The translations under genes were made by a program, and so were the position numbers. Positions 18,549 through 27,069 of a stretch of DNA of 64,000 nucleotides are shown here, piece by piece. The stretch lies in contig NC_009437.1 in assembly GCF_000016545.1 (NCBI RefSeq), positions 661,501 to 725,500 of the forward strand, read 5' to 3'. This stretch comes from Caldicellulosiruptor saccharolyticus DSM 8903 (lineage in GTDB: Bacteria; Bacillota; Thermoanaerobacteria; Caldicellulosiruptorales; Caldicellulosiruptoraceae). Each line of letters starts with the position of its first letter. Position 1 is the first letter of the stretch. The notes under the pieces are model-generated. The model was not told the origin of the DNA. It worked only from the letters and a program-made list of their open reading frames with translations, and did no database searches.

Positions 18549-19103
18549 GTGAAGGTAATAGGAATTATTGGCAGTCCGCGCAAAGGTGGCAATACCGAAA
18601 TTTTGGTTGAAAAAATCTTAAGCGGTGCAAAAGAAGCAGGGCTTGATGTGGAAATATTTAAATTGAATGAGCTGAATATTCATCCCTGCCAGGGATGTAA
18701 TTTTTGCCAAGAAAACGGCAGGTGCCAACAGCAAGACGACATGCAAAAAATATATAATGCGCTGTATGCTGCCGATGCACTGGTTGTTGGCTCTCCAATT
18801 TACATGAGCTATGTTACAGCCCAGACCAAGCTTTTTTTAGACAGACTGTATGCGCTTTTAAAGATTGGAGAAGGTTCAAGAATACCTGCTGGCAAAAAGT
18901 GTGTTCTTGTATATACTCAAGGTGCTGGCACAGATGGAGAGAAGATAATGAACGAAATAGCTGGATTTTTTAAATGGGCATTTAATATGGAGATAAAAGC
19001 TATAATAGGTAGTAATAACCTAAATCCTGCAGGCGAAGTGACAAATAGAAAAGAATTACTTGAAAGAGCTTTTGAGGTGGGAAAAGAGATTGTAAAAGGA
19101 TAA
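18549..19103 (+). CDS. NADPH-dependent FMN reductase / iron-sulfur flavoprotein-like oxidoreductase
   Basis: 184 residues in a flavodoxin-like fold: KVIGIIGSPRKGGNTEIL is the FMN phosphate loop, followed by the cluster motif HPCQGCNFCQENGRC (C-x2-C-x2-C-x4-C pattern), then GSPIYMSYVTAQTKLFLDR. The GTG at 18549 is chosen because AAGGAGG lies 9 bases upstream; a longer frame from 18528 would start inside that site. Such proteins reduce quinones, nitro compounds or act as electron carriers. Probably controlled by the divergent HxlR regulator. Confidence 0.82.
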   Translation: MKVIGIIGSPRKGGNTEILVEKILSGAKEAGLDVEIFKLNELNIHPCQGCNFCQENGRCQQQDDMQKIYNALYAADALVVGSPIYMSYVTAQTKLFLDRLYALLKIGEGSRIPAGKKCVLVYTQGAGTDGEKIMNEIAGFFKWAFNMEIKAIIGSNNLNPAGEVTNRKELLERAFEVGKEIVKG

Positions 19104-19351
19104 TATAATAAAATTTAAAAATTGAAGATAGAAGTTAATAATTACAGTAAATAATTACAATAGGGATAAGTGCAATTGTTGAAAATAAAGTGTTCAAGTT
19201 TCTACTTTTCCATAGATTCTTAGTGTAAAATATTTATAGGATATTGAATGGAAAAAGCTCCCTCCTCTTGGTAGAAGAGAAAAAATGATGTAGAATATAA
19301 GGTTGAAAAAACTAAAGAGAAAAGGAAAAGCAAACCAAAGGAAGGAGCAAA

Positions 19352-19639
19352 ATGAGTAAAGATATTGTAACAAAAATAAAAGAACTTTTAAAGACTTTTG
19401 AGGACGGATTGGAGAAGATAGTGCGAAGGGAGAAGGATTTAACAGAATATTCAATTGAGCTTAAGAAGCAATTGGACCAGATAGGTAAGGGGATAATAGA
19501 GGAGGCATGTAAATTTATAGATGAATCAGTAAAAGAAAACAAAGAGAGGAAGAAGAGGTATAAGGTTGTAAGGAAAGATAAGAGAAGTTTAAAGACAATA
19601 TTTGGGGATATTGAATATGAGAGGAGGGAGTTAAAATAA
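19352..19639 (+). pseudogene. N-terminal fragment of an ISLre2/UPF0236-type transposase
   Basis: 95 residues: a charged coiled-coil start (IKELLKTFEDGLEKIVRREK) and the segment YKVVRKDKRSLKTIFGDIEYERRELK, which is the family's conserved N-terminal motif. Full-length members have more than 450 residues; the rest is missing and replaced by an IS256-like remnant that begins within a few bases. The start has a good GGAAGGAG site. Confidence 0.7.
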
Positions 19640-19697
19640 AATTGTGTCCACTGTATAATTTAGTATTGAAATAATCATCAAAGGGGGACTACTTAAA

Positions 19698-20863
19698 ATG
19701 AATAAAAACGAAATTTTCGAAACTACTAAAAACATGGCCCAAGAAGCAAGTATTAAATATGTATTGCTTCCTGTGATGGCTCTATCCGCCCAGCTCTAAA
19801 GCAACTACAAGTAAAACTTGCAACACCTGCCTTGTGTCTTGAAATCTCTGTCCCTCGAACACGCCTTTAGAATTTCCGACCTTCTATCCTCTTCTTTTTC
19901 GCTACAAAAGAGTTGATAGTTCGTACACCGATCTTCTTATATCGCAAGTATGTCAATGGTTATTCTTTAGCGTTCCCTTGTCCAGACTTTGAAAAACTTA
20001 AATCTCCCTTATTCCGAAAACAAAATCCTAAAAATCAAAGAAGACCTCAAAAAATGAACTTCAATTATTCAAACAAAAAGAATTGCCCACAAGTGCTTTT
20101 GCTTCTTTTCATCGATGGTTATTCAGAAGTGAAGTTAAGGATAATTCTAAGATAAAACTTGCTACTTGCAATGCCAGCCTCGGTATCGACTCAAAAAAGA
20201 TAAAAAAGACATTTTCGGTATTCTGCTCTTTCTTCGGAAAAGAAAATAAGGCTGATTGGATGAAAGTATTTAAAGACTTAATTACAAGAGGTTTTAAAGA
20301 AGTTTTAATTGTTATAAGCGATGATTTTCCTGGTATTATAGATGCTGTCAAACTTGCTTACCCTCTTGCTGAGCTTGAGCTTGCTTTTGTCCACCTTGAG
20401 CAAAATAGCTGAAAAAATATATGACAAAATTATAGAGCTTTCAGCTTTTAACAAGAGTTTAGAAAGATTTAGAATTTCTTTCTCCGATTTTGACAAAGCT
20501 GCAGCAAAATTTAAAGAACTTTGCGATGGATACCTTTCAAAATATCCTCGATTTGTTAAAACAATATCAGAAAAAGCAGAGTTTTATCTTGCCCATATGA
20601 AATACCCTGAAGAATTAAGAAAGCATATTTATACCACAAGCGCCGTTGGAAGTGTAAATAGCATGATTGAAAAGTAAAGAAGTAAAATTCAGGTGGATAT
20701 ATCAAGACTGCCAAAGTCTTAGAAATTAATATTTACTTACAGCAAGAAACCTTACGCCGTACAAAATGGAAAAATAGAGCTTTTCAGTATTAGAAAATAC
20801 ATCAATAACATAACCCAACTTTACAACTTGCGTTATAAATTGGAAACACAAAATTCTTGACAA
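19698..20863 (+). pseudogene. Decayed IS256 (mutator)-type transposase
   Basis: Several frames add up to one mutator transposase: MNKNEIFETTKNMAQEASIK with an AAGGGGG site at 19688; then ADWMKVFKDLITRGFKEVLI and ISDDFPGIIDAVKLAYP (containing the family Asp); then SVNSMIEK-like VGSVNSMIE and the terminal region TKVLEINIYLQQETLRR. At least four frameshifts or stops intervene. Near the ends, AAAATTGTGT occurs at 19638-19647 and 20887-20896. This may be a remnant target duplication or fortuitous. Confidence 0.75.
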
Positions 20864-21006
20864 GTCTCGAAGTTAGTTAATTAAAGAAAATTGTGTTGTT
20901 AGTACTTTCATAAACGGTAAGATTTTATTAAAATAAAATTAATTAATATCAAAATTTGCTGTTATTATATTGAAGTCGACTTTTATAATAAGAGAGGTTA
21001 ATTAAT

Positions 21007-21651
21007 ATGGCTTTATGGGGAATTTTTATCAGTGCGTTTTTAATAGGCTTTTCAGGAGCAATGATGCCAGGGCCAATGTTAGGGGTCACGATTGACGGCA
21101 GTCTAAAAAAAGGGTGGACAGCAGGACCTTTGACAGTATTAGGACACGGAATGCTGGAACTTATATTAATTGTCATCATGACATTCGGGCTTAAAGATTT
21201 TTTTACTAATCCGACAGTTGCAGGATTTGTTGGACTATTTGGCGGTGCTTTCCTTGCATGGATGGGGTATGGAATGATAAAGTCCGGCATAAACAAGTCA
21301 GTTTCTCTGGAAAATCAAATAACGGGAAATAGTGCAGGCATGAGAAATCTTGTATTGGCAGGAGCACTTGTAAGCGCTACTAATCCTTACTTCATTCTCT
21401 GGTGGGCGTCTACGGGGATGGAATTAATACGCCAGTCTTATACTTTAGGGTTAATTGGCGTTTTGTTCTTTTTTATAGGACATATTTTATCGGACTTTGT
21501 GTGGTATTCAGCAATTTCCATGGCACTTTCCAGAGGAAAAAAACTGATAAGTGATGTTGTATATCGCTGGATTATTTTGTTGTTAGGCATATTTATTTTA
21601 GCATTTTCAATCTATTTTATAAATAGTGGTTGGAAAATGCTTCAAACCTGA
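21007..21651 (+). CDS. LysE-family transporter
   Basis: 214 residues with six hydrophobic segments. The first, FLIGFSGAMMPGPMLGVTI, carries the family's G-x-x-x-x-P-G-P motif; a second conserved spot is LVSATNPYFILWWASTG. LysE/RhtB proteins export amino acids or related small molecules. Preceded by AGAGAGG. Free-standing gene between the decayed transposases and the convergent toxin operon. Confidence 0.85.
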   Translation: MALWGIFISAFLIGFSGAMMPGPMLGVTIDGSLKKGWTAGPLTVLGHGMLELILIVIMTFGLKDFFTNPTVAGFVGLFGGAFLAWMGYGMIKSGINKSVSLENQITGNSAGMRNLVLAGALVSATNPYFILWWASTGMELIRQSYTLGLIGVLFFFIGHILSDFVWYSAISMALSRGKKLISDVVYRWIILLLGIFILAFSIYFINSGWKMLQT

Positions 21652-21759
21652 TGATATAATTTCAAGAGGGACCTAATGAAAAAAGGTACTATTGCCTTGT
21701 AATAGATTTAAAATTTAAACTGGAGGGCAAGCTCTATGAAATCAATTAATATATACCAC

Positions 21760-22218
21760 TCATTCTCCTTGGAAACCTGAATTTTCTTTGTCTTTTTTTT
21801 CTTGTTCTTTAATAAAATTAACCACATTTATCACGGGCAAAATAAGAGGATTAATATTAGCTGCTTTTGTTATATCTGAAACAGTTGAACGTAAATAAGG
21901 AAATAAAATTGCTGTACCGTTATATTTAGTTAATTCAATAAATTTTTCTCGTTCTATGTTCTCACTTCCTCTAAAATAACCTGTTAATGAAATTTCTAAA
22001 CTAAAAGGAAAATTATTCTCTTCTGCGTTTCCAAATATGTTACACTTTAATGTAACGGTCGATTTTTTTTCTTCTTCTCTTACATTTATGTTGACAGCTA
22101 AAGAAAATCTTACTTCTATTGGCTTATTTTCTAATTTTGCTTGATGATTATAATTATAATGAATATAATCAACCACATAATTTTCAAATCTGAAATACGG
22201 AGCACTAACTTCTTTCAT
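21760..22218 (-). CDS. SecB-like chaperone of a toxin-antitoxin-chaperone module (CmdC-like)
   Basis: About 152 residues. The C-terminal segment NGTAILFPYLRSTVSDITK followed by ANINPLILPVINVVNF matches the conserved end of SecB-type chaperones (GxxxLFPYxR and PPxxLPPxNF-like motifs); the N-terminal part is a beta-rich SecB fold with alternating hydrophobic strands. It is the third gene of a tight three-gene operon; the upstream stop TAG overlaps the possible GTG start, and the ATG 3 bases later has AAGGTGG 7 bases before it. In known systems such chaperones stabilise the antitoxin, and loss of that interaction frees the toxin. Confidence 0.75.
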   Translation of the reverse strand: MKEVSAPYFRFENYVVDYIHYNYNHQAKLENKPIEVRFSLAVNINVREEEKKSTVTLKCNIFGNAEENNFPFSLEISLTGYFRGSENIEREKFIELTKYNGTAILFPYLRSTVSDITKAANINPLILPVINVVNFIKEQEKKDKENSGFQGE

Positions 22219-22220
22219 CA

Positions 22221-22538
22221 CTAAGCCACCTTTTGCCCTATATTTAAATCCTCTATATTTATATTAATTTCTTCATTATTCTCAAAAACATAATATGGAT
22301 AAGTGGAGTACCACATATCTCCCTTTAAGCTCAAGTTATCAATGTAATCGTTATTTTCAATCTTACTTGTATTAACCCCTACTGGATAAGCTATTTCGAA
22401 ATCATAGTAAAGTTCTTCTATAGACTCTTCTTTGCTATTCTCAATTTCTTCTAATAACCGTAATAATTCTTCATCGGTCATGTTATCTATCTGTTTATTG
22501 ATATAATCAAAATATTCCTTAACAGTAATAGGTCTCAT
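22221..22538 (-). CDS. Small acidic protein, probable antitoxin (CmdA-like position)
   Basis: 105 residues, rich in Glu, Asp and Asn, no family recognised with certainty. It starts MRPITVKEYFDYINKQ and ends INIEDLNIGQKVA. The start at 22538 is chosen because GAGGAGG lies 9 bases upstream; an ATG at 22556 has no such site. The gene overlaps the toxin-like gene by 20 bases and abuts the SecB-like gene, so all three are translationally coupled. By position and size it is the antitoxin; a C-terminal tail that binds the chaperone is expected but not provable here. Confidence 0.55.
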   Translation of the reverse strand: MRPITVKEYFDYINKQIDNMTDEELLRLLEEIENSKEESIEELYYDFEIAYPVGVNTSKIENNDYIDNLSLKGDMWYSTYPYYVFENNEEININIEDLNIGQKVA

Positions 22539-23055
22539 TGATATATACCTCCTCAATGCTTTTTATGCATTCAATATTTTTCACACATACTTGAACCTGT
22601 ATAGGATATATGTTAGTGCCTGATATTGGTTTGCTGCTGGGAACTATATATGCAGCTCTGACAACATCAAAAGGACAAAGTCTATACATTAAATCTATTA
22701 CATGCAACTCTCTCCACCTAAATTTATTATTCCCCTTATTATCAATTCTATTCTTAATTTTATGAACAAGTGCTTTAAACAATTCAAATGTTTCCAAATC
22801 ACACAAATCCAACAGAGTATCAGCTTCTATTCGACTTTTTATTATTACCCAGTCGCGATATTTTCTTGCCTTGGTACACCAATTATAAGCCTGCTTTAAA
22901 TCATTTTCAAAAAAATAAACACCTTCACCTAACCACTGCTTTTTACCCCTCGATATCAAAAATTTTTTGCTTGCTAATATTTTTATAGCACTTTCACGAG
23001 TTGTTCCATGATAGCCTGTACAGGAATAAGGTCTTATTAATTTAAGTTTTTCCAT
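22519..23055 (-). CDS. ADP-ribosyltransferase-like protein, probable toxin (CmdT-like)
   Basis: 178 residues. The start YSCTGYHGTTRESAIKIL and the WLGEGVYFFENDLKQAYNWC block give the H...Y pair of the H-Y-E class of ADP-ribosyltransferase folds (HGT loop; GVYF strand followed by an alpha-helix with A-x-x-W). A later RIEADTLLDL or the GTNIYPIQVQVCV strand may give the third residue. With a small gene and a SecB-like gene behind it, the arrangement equals the CmdTAC phage-defence module, where the ART modifies mRNA. Fold call is by motif only. The nearest ribosome site (AAGGGAG) lies an unusually long 15 bases before the ATG. Confidence 0.6.
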   Translation of the reverse strand: MEKLKLIRPYSCTGYHGTTRESAIKILASKKFLISRGKKQWLGEGVYFFENDLKQAYNWCTKARKYRDWVIIKSRIEADTLLDLCDLETFELFKALVHKIKNRIDNKGNNKFRWRELHVIDLMYRLCPFDVVRAAYIVPSSKPISGTNIYPIQVQVCVKNIECIKSIEEVYINETYYC

Positions 23056-23119
23056 ATCAATGATATGTATCTCCCTTTGTTAGCTTATTTTAAAATTTCA
23101 CAATTAACATTCTAACGAC

Positions 23120-23147
23120 ATTATAACACTTGAAGAAAAAAAGTGAA
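23120..23147 (-). promoter_or_regulatory. Putative promoter of the toxin-antitoxin-chaperone operon
   Basis: On the minus strand TTCACT (23142-23147) and TATAAT (23120-23125) are separated by 16 bases. The -10 box is perfect, the -35 box weak. It lies 65 bases before the first gene. Confidence 0.45.
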
Positions 23148-23199
23148 GTATAAAATTTGGAAATTTTCCTTGTCAGTTCTAAGTCAAATATGTTATTAA

Positions 23200-23350
23200 A
23201 TAAAGTTATTGATGCCACATCTTTATAGATAAAGATAGTTTCAATCAAGTTTATAGCCACTGTCTGCTAATAACATTCTTAGGTTTGTTGTCTAATATCT
23301 CCTACACAGGATCAAGATGTTCTGGAATTGTTGAATAAAAAATGTTATCT
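23200..23350 (-). pseudogene. Short transposase remnant
   Basis: Within 23056-23434, minus-strand translation gives the fragment LLADSGYK, typical of DDE transposases around the second catalytic Asp, next to VHEITFFIQQF in the flanking sequence. Frames change and stops interrupt. The rest of this stretch holds nothing recognisable apart from the promoter near 23120-23147. Confidence 0.4.
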
Positions 23351-23434
23351 CATGCACAGCTTTAGCAGGGTTTAACCCGCCTCTGAGACTACCGTGGATA
23401 AATGTACATAAGCTTAGAGAGATGAAACATAAAA

Positions 23435-23683
23435 CTATGTAAATTCCACAAACCACCTATTCTCATCACAAAAAAGATACAGTACTTTTGAGCGGACAAG
23501 GATTTTATATCTTATGCCTTGTCCGCCTGCTTTTAAAGAGGCAGCATTTCTTTTTTCTATAATTTTGTCAATCTCATATGTTTTCCCATCAACCCAGACA
23601 AACGAAATTGGAGTTATTTCTCCTTCCTTTGAAAAATGAGCATAAACTTCTACAAATATTTTTCTCATTTTAAAAACCCTCAC
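23435..23683 (-). CDS. Small conserved protein linked to dinB (DUF6504-like)
   Basis: 82 residues. The core PISFVWVDGKTYEIDKII, then a variable loop, then YKILVRSKVLYLF and ENRWFVEF gives a short beta-rich protein resembling DUF6504, a family often encoded next to Y-family polymerase genes. It follows dinB by 30 bases on the same strand and is probably co-transcribed. Function unknown; the association hints at a role with the polymerase. Confidence 0.55.
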   Translation of the reverse strand: MRVFKMRKIFVEVYAHFSKEGEITPISFVWVDGKTYEIDKIIEKRNAASLKAGGQGIRYKILVRSKVLYLFCDENRWFVEFT

Positions 23684-23713
23684 CCTCTCATGTTTGTTTT
23701 GAAAAACAAAATT

Positions 23714-24949
23714 TTATTTGAAAAATGCAACAGGATGAATTTTGTTGTGCAGAGGAATCTCGCAAGGCAAGTCAGATTTAGTCAAAAGTATAGCTGGCAA
23801 AACTGCGCTCTGCCCAAACCTTCTTCGAATTTGGTCAATAGCTTTTTCAAGCTGTTCTAATTTGAGCTTTTTCAAACTGTCAAACTCAAGCTGATAAAAT
23901 GAGTTTGCACAAACAAGATCTAAAGCTCTTACGCCAAGCGACCTTATGCTATTTTTAAAGTTCCAGTGTTTTTTAAATATTTCAAAAGCTTTTTGAGAGA
24001 TTTCTCTTGCCAGAAAAGTGGGTGTTTGGAGTTTTTCTTGCCTTGTTATTGAAAAAAGGAAGCTATCTCTTATCCAAACTTGGACTGTATAACATTTTAA
24101 ATACTGCTGACGAAGCCTCTGCGCAACAGATTCAGAAAGCATTCTAATAACATATTCTGCATCTTCATAGCAAGTCAAATCTCTTGGCAGTGTTATGCTA
24201 TTGCCAATTCCCTTGATGTTGTCTTCAAAAAGTGGGGGAGTAACAGGTGTTGTGTCAAGCCCGTTTGCAAATATCCAGAGTACCTCACCCCATTTGCCAA
24301 GGATTCTTTTAAGATATTCAGGTGAGCTTTTGGCTATATCACCTATTGTATAAATTGCCCTTGAACTGAGCTTCTTTTCTGTTGCGCTACCGACATACAA
24401 GAGGTCTTTTGCAGGCAGCGGCCAGACAATTTGTTTGAAATTTTCTTTTGTGATAACTGTTACAGCATCGGGCTTTTTATAGTCGCTTCCAAGCTTTGCA
24501 AATACTTTGTTAAATGATACTCCAACAGATACCGTCAGACCAAGCTCAGTTTTTATTCTTTCTTTGATTTCATAAGCAATCTTTCTGCCACTTCCTAAAA
24601 TTTTTGTAGACTCTGTCACATCAAGCCAGCACTCGTCAATTCCAAAAGGCTCTATCAAATCTGTATACTCAGAGTAAATTTGTTGCACAAGCTTTGAAAA
24701 TCGGATATAAAGAGGAAAATTAGGCTTTAAAATTACAAGGTTTGGACATTTTTTAAGTGCCTGCCATATAACATCGCCTGTTTGAATACCATATGATTTT
24801 GCAATCTGATTTTTTGCAAGAACTATTCCATGTCGAAGCTCACTTTCACCACAAACAGCAACAGGTTTGTTTTTCAGCTCAGGCCGATAAAGGCATTCAA
24901 CAGACGCATAGAAGTTATTAAGGTCACAGTGCAAAATCACCCTGCCCAC
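23714..24949 (-). CDS. dinB: DNA polymerase IV (Y family)
   Basis: 411 residues. Catalytic acidic residues appear in ILHCDLNNFYASVE (first Asp and steric-gate region) and IEPFGIDECWLDVT (Asp-Glu pair, about residues 101-114). The thumb helix-hairpin-helix follows (YTIGDIAKSSPEYLKRILG), and the little-finger domain runs to the end. Error-prone translesion synthesis is the known role. The terminal region lacks an obvious clamp-binding motif such as QLxLF. Second gene of the pair is the small protein downstream. Confidence 0.92.
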   Translation of the reverse strand: MGRVILHCDLNNFYASVECLYRPELKNKPVAVCGESELRHGIVLAKNQIAKSYGIQTGDVIWQALKKCPNLVILKPNFPLYIRFSKLVQQIYSEYTDLIEPFGIDECWLDVTESTKILGSGRKIAYEIKERIKTELGLTVSVGVSFNKVFAKLGSDYKKPDAVTVITKENFKQIVWPLPAKDLLYVGSATEKKLSSRAIYTIGDIAKSSPEYLKRILGKWGEVLWIFANGLDTTPVTPPLFEDNIKGIGNSITLPRDLTCYEDAEYVIRMLSESVAQRLRQQYLKCYTVQVWIRDSFLFSITRQEKLQTPTFLAREISQKAFEIFKKHWNFKNSIRSLGVRALDLVCANSFYQLEFDSLKKLKLEQLEKAIDQIRRRFGQSAVLPAILLTKSDLPCEIPLHNKIHPVAFFK

Positions 24950-25079
24950 TTTTTCTCACCTATAGAACATAAGTTTGTATATACATTATAACACCGAAAA
25001 TATGTTTGATAAATAGAAATATTAGGCAATTTCAAAAAAAGCTATTCAGATTTATTCCATACCCGAAATATATAGCCAT

Positions 25080-26249
25080 TTAATACTGAAATAAGATTTG
25101 CAGGGAGAAAAAGTTTAATAAAGGAATGACGGCAAGGAACTGTTTTGTTACCGCTAGGTACGTGGTGAAGACATATTTACCACCAAATTTATTACAGAAC
25201 AGAGAATAGAAGGTGCCTACTTTTTTCATAATATCCTCAAGAAGTAATGTAGGAAATTGAAATATATGGGAGGAGACCAGAGATTTTGAAGCTATGAATT
25301 TTTCGAATGGTGTCCTCCCGTTCATTCCTTTACCATTATGAGGTCTGAAAAAGTTCCATGTATCTTGCCATTTCTGGGCTCTTTGAATAAATTCATCTTT
25401 TGTTTTACATCTTTCAGCATGAATCATTAAAAAATACTCATCATCAGCTCTATGTGAATTTTCAATTATACCCATTAAATGCTTTGCTTTTGGTGGAATA
25501 GGATTTAGTTCTACACCCAAAAATGACAGCATCTCATTCCACTGCTTTAACTTTCTTTCGCTTCCTCCACAAAATTCTGCTCCATTGTCTAATCGGATCT
25601 TTATTATATTTCTTACATTATGAGTTCTTAACCATAATGCAACTAAGGATATGAACATAAATCCAAAAGCGGATGAAAGTTCGTAAGAATAGGCTGTAAA
25701 TCTTGTTCTTGTTGCAACATCTATTATGTTCCACTCATAGCAAGGCAAATTGTATCTTTTCATATGTTCATATACCTCCTTGGGAAGACTTTCTTTGTCT
25801 AAAAGATGTTTTGTATCAAGCTGAAATTCAGAAAATGGGATAAGAGTTTCATAATCGTATAGACTTCTTTCACCTTTTTTTGTTCTTTTTGTTTTTCGAG
25901 CTACAGAGTTTCTTCTAAGAATTGACTTTATTGTGTTTTCACTTATTTTGATACCATATTTTCTGAGAAGATAAAAAGACAAACGTCTATATCTAAAACC
26001 AGTTTTTTTAGACTCTTCGACAATAAAATTTTCGAGTTCAGAAGAAAGCTTTTTGGGAGAAGATTTAGGTTTTTTTGATTTATCTTCAAGAGGACCGTAG
26101 ACAGCTCTTCTTACGGTATGTCTTGATACACCTAATATTTTAGCAGTTTTTGATACGTTTTTGTTATTTGATTCAAAGACTTTTCGAACTAATTCTCTAG
26201 CTTTTTGAGGGGATATTTTTCTTAGTTCGTGGTATGATATAATATTCAT
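25080..26249 (-). CDS. IS481-family DDE transposase (copy 2) with host-encoded C-terminal extension
   Basis: Identical to copy 1 up to the VFTTY encoded at the element end, then continues for about 20 residues (LAVTKQFLAVIPL...) encoded by flanking DNA until a stop at 25080. Start chosen at 26249 with GGGAGGAC upstream. Catalytic residues as in copy 1. The different C-terminal tails of the two copies show that the element lacks its own stop codon. Confidence 0.88.
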   Translation of the reverse strand: MNIISYHELRKISPQKARELVRKVFESNNKNVSKTAKILGVSRHTVRRAVYGPLEDKSKKPKSSPKKLSSELENFIVEESKKTGFRYRRLSFYLLRKYGIKISENTIKSILRRNSVARKTKRTKKGERSLYDYETLIPFSEFQLDTKHLLDKESLPKEVYEHMKRYNLPCYEWNIIDVATRTRFTAYSYELSSAFGFMFISLVALWLRTHNVRNIIKIRLDNGAEFCGGSERKLKQWNEMLSFLGVELNPIPPKAKHLMGIIENSHRADDEYFLMIHAERCKTKDEFIQRAQKWQDTWNFFRPHNGKGMNGRTPFEKFIASKSLVSSHIFQFPTLLLEDIMKKVGTFYSLFCNKFGGKYVFTTYLAVTKQFLAVIPLLNFFSLQILFQY

Positions 26250-26414
26250 AGTAGGCTGTCCTCCCATCCTGGTAGTTTTTCTATTTTTCTTTTGAATATT
26301 AGATTACACTTTTTAATTATATCAAACAGGAGGGAGGCAGCCTCAACTCTTTTTATGAAATTTTCTTCTTCGTACATTCTTTCGCTGTGGTAAATATCTC
26401 TACACCTATTCGAG
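25157..26414 (-). mobile_element. IS481-like insertion sequence, copy 2 (1258 bp)
   Basis: Same 1258-bp unit as at 3454-4711, apparently identical in sequence. Flanked by a perfect 14-bp direct repeat TTTTGTTACCGCTA at 25143-25156 and 26415-26428; one further G upstream could make it 15. The right end lies 18 bases before the -35 box of the electron-transfer operon. Identity of the two copies implies recent transposition. Confidence 0.9.
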
Positions 26415-26430
26415 TTTTGTTACCGCTAAA

Positions 26431-26461
26431 CATTGTGCAATGTGAAAAAATGATTTATAAT
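26431..26461 (+). promoter_or_regulatory. Promoter with overlapping palindrome for the NuoE/F/G-like operon
   Basis: TTGTGC (26433-26438), 17 bases, TATAAT (26456-26461): a good sigma-A-type promoter about 70 bases before the first gene. The -35 box is embedded in the palindrome CATTGTGCAATG (26431-26442), a possible operator. The IS481-like copy 2 ends only 16 bases upstream of this palindrome, so any regulatory site further upstream was displaced. Confidence 0.65.
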
Positions 26462-26530
26462 AAATTAATAACTAACTATGAAAGACTTATCATACTTTTG
26501 ATTTTTTAGATACAGGAAGGGATGATGTAT

Positions 26531-27055
26531 ATGAGTTGCCCTGAATGTGAAAACAGATTAGCCTCTAATTTTAAAAACCAGAAAGTAGATCTTTCTTTGC
26601 TTGACCCTGTTTTGGATGAATACAAAGGAGAAAAAAGTAACATTATAGCGATTTTACAAAAAACACAAGAGATTTATAGATTTCTGCCATTAGATGCACT
26701 AAATTACATCTCAGAAAAAACAGGTGTAAAAAAGGCTAAGATATATGGAATTGCAACCTTTTATGCTCAATTTAGGTTAAAGCCAGTTGGGAAATATGTG
26801 ATCTTACAATGCCAAGGGACTGCATGCCATGTGAATGGGTCTGAAGAGATTAAGAATGCCTTGTGTGATGAATTGAATATAAAGCCAGGTGATACAACAG
26901 AAGACGGGATGTTCACCTTAGAAGAGGTTGCATGTCTTGGTTGCTGTAGTCTTGCACCTGTTATGATGATAAATGGTGAAACGTATGGAAAACTTACACC
27001 TGATAAGGCAAGGGAGATTATACGTAGGATATATGAAAGAGAGAAAAATGTATAG
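26531..27055 (+). CDS. NuoE/HydC-like [2Fe-2S] subunit
   Basis: About 174 residues of the 24-kDa thioredoxin-like ferredoxin family. The cluster ligands are in LQCQGTACHVNGS (C-x4-C) and EEVACLGCCSLAPV (C-x3-C). An N-terminal helical part (SNIIAILQKTQEIYRFLP) precedes. The ATG at 26531 has AGGAAGGG 9 bases upstream; earlier in-frame ATGs lie too close to that site. First gene of a three-gene operon; in relatives this subunit passes electrons to or from the flavin subunit. Confidence 0.88.
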   Translation: MSCPECENRLASNFKNQKVDLSLLDPVLDEYKGEKSNIIAILQKTQEIYRFLPLDALNYISEKTGVKKAKIYGIATFYAQFRLKPVGKYVILQCQGTACHVNGSEEIKNALCDELNIKPGDTTEDGMFTLEEVACLGCCSLAPVMMINGETYGKLTPDKAREIIRRIYEREKNV

Positions 27056-27069
27056 AAGAGGTGGCAGAG

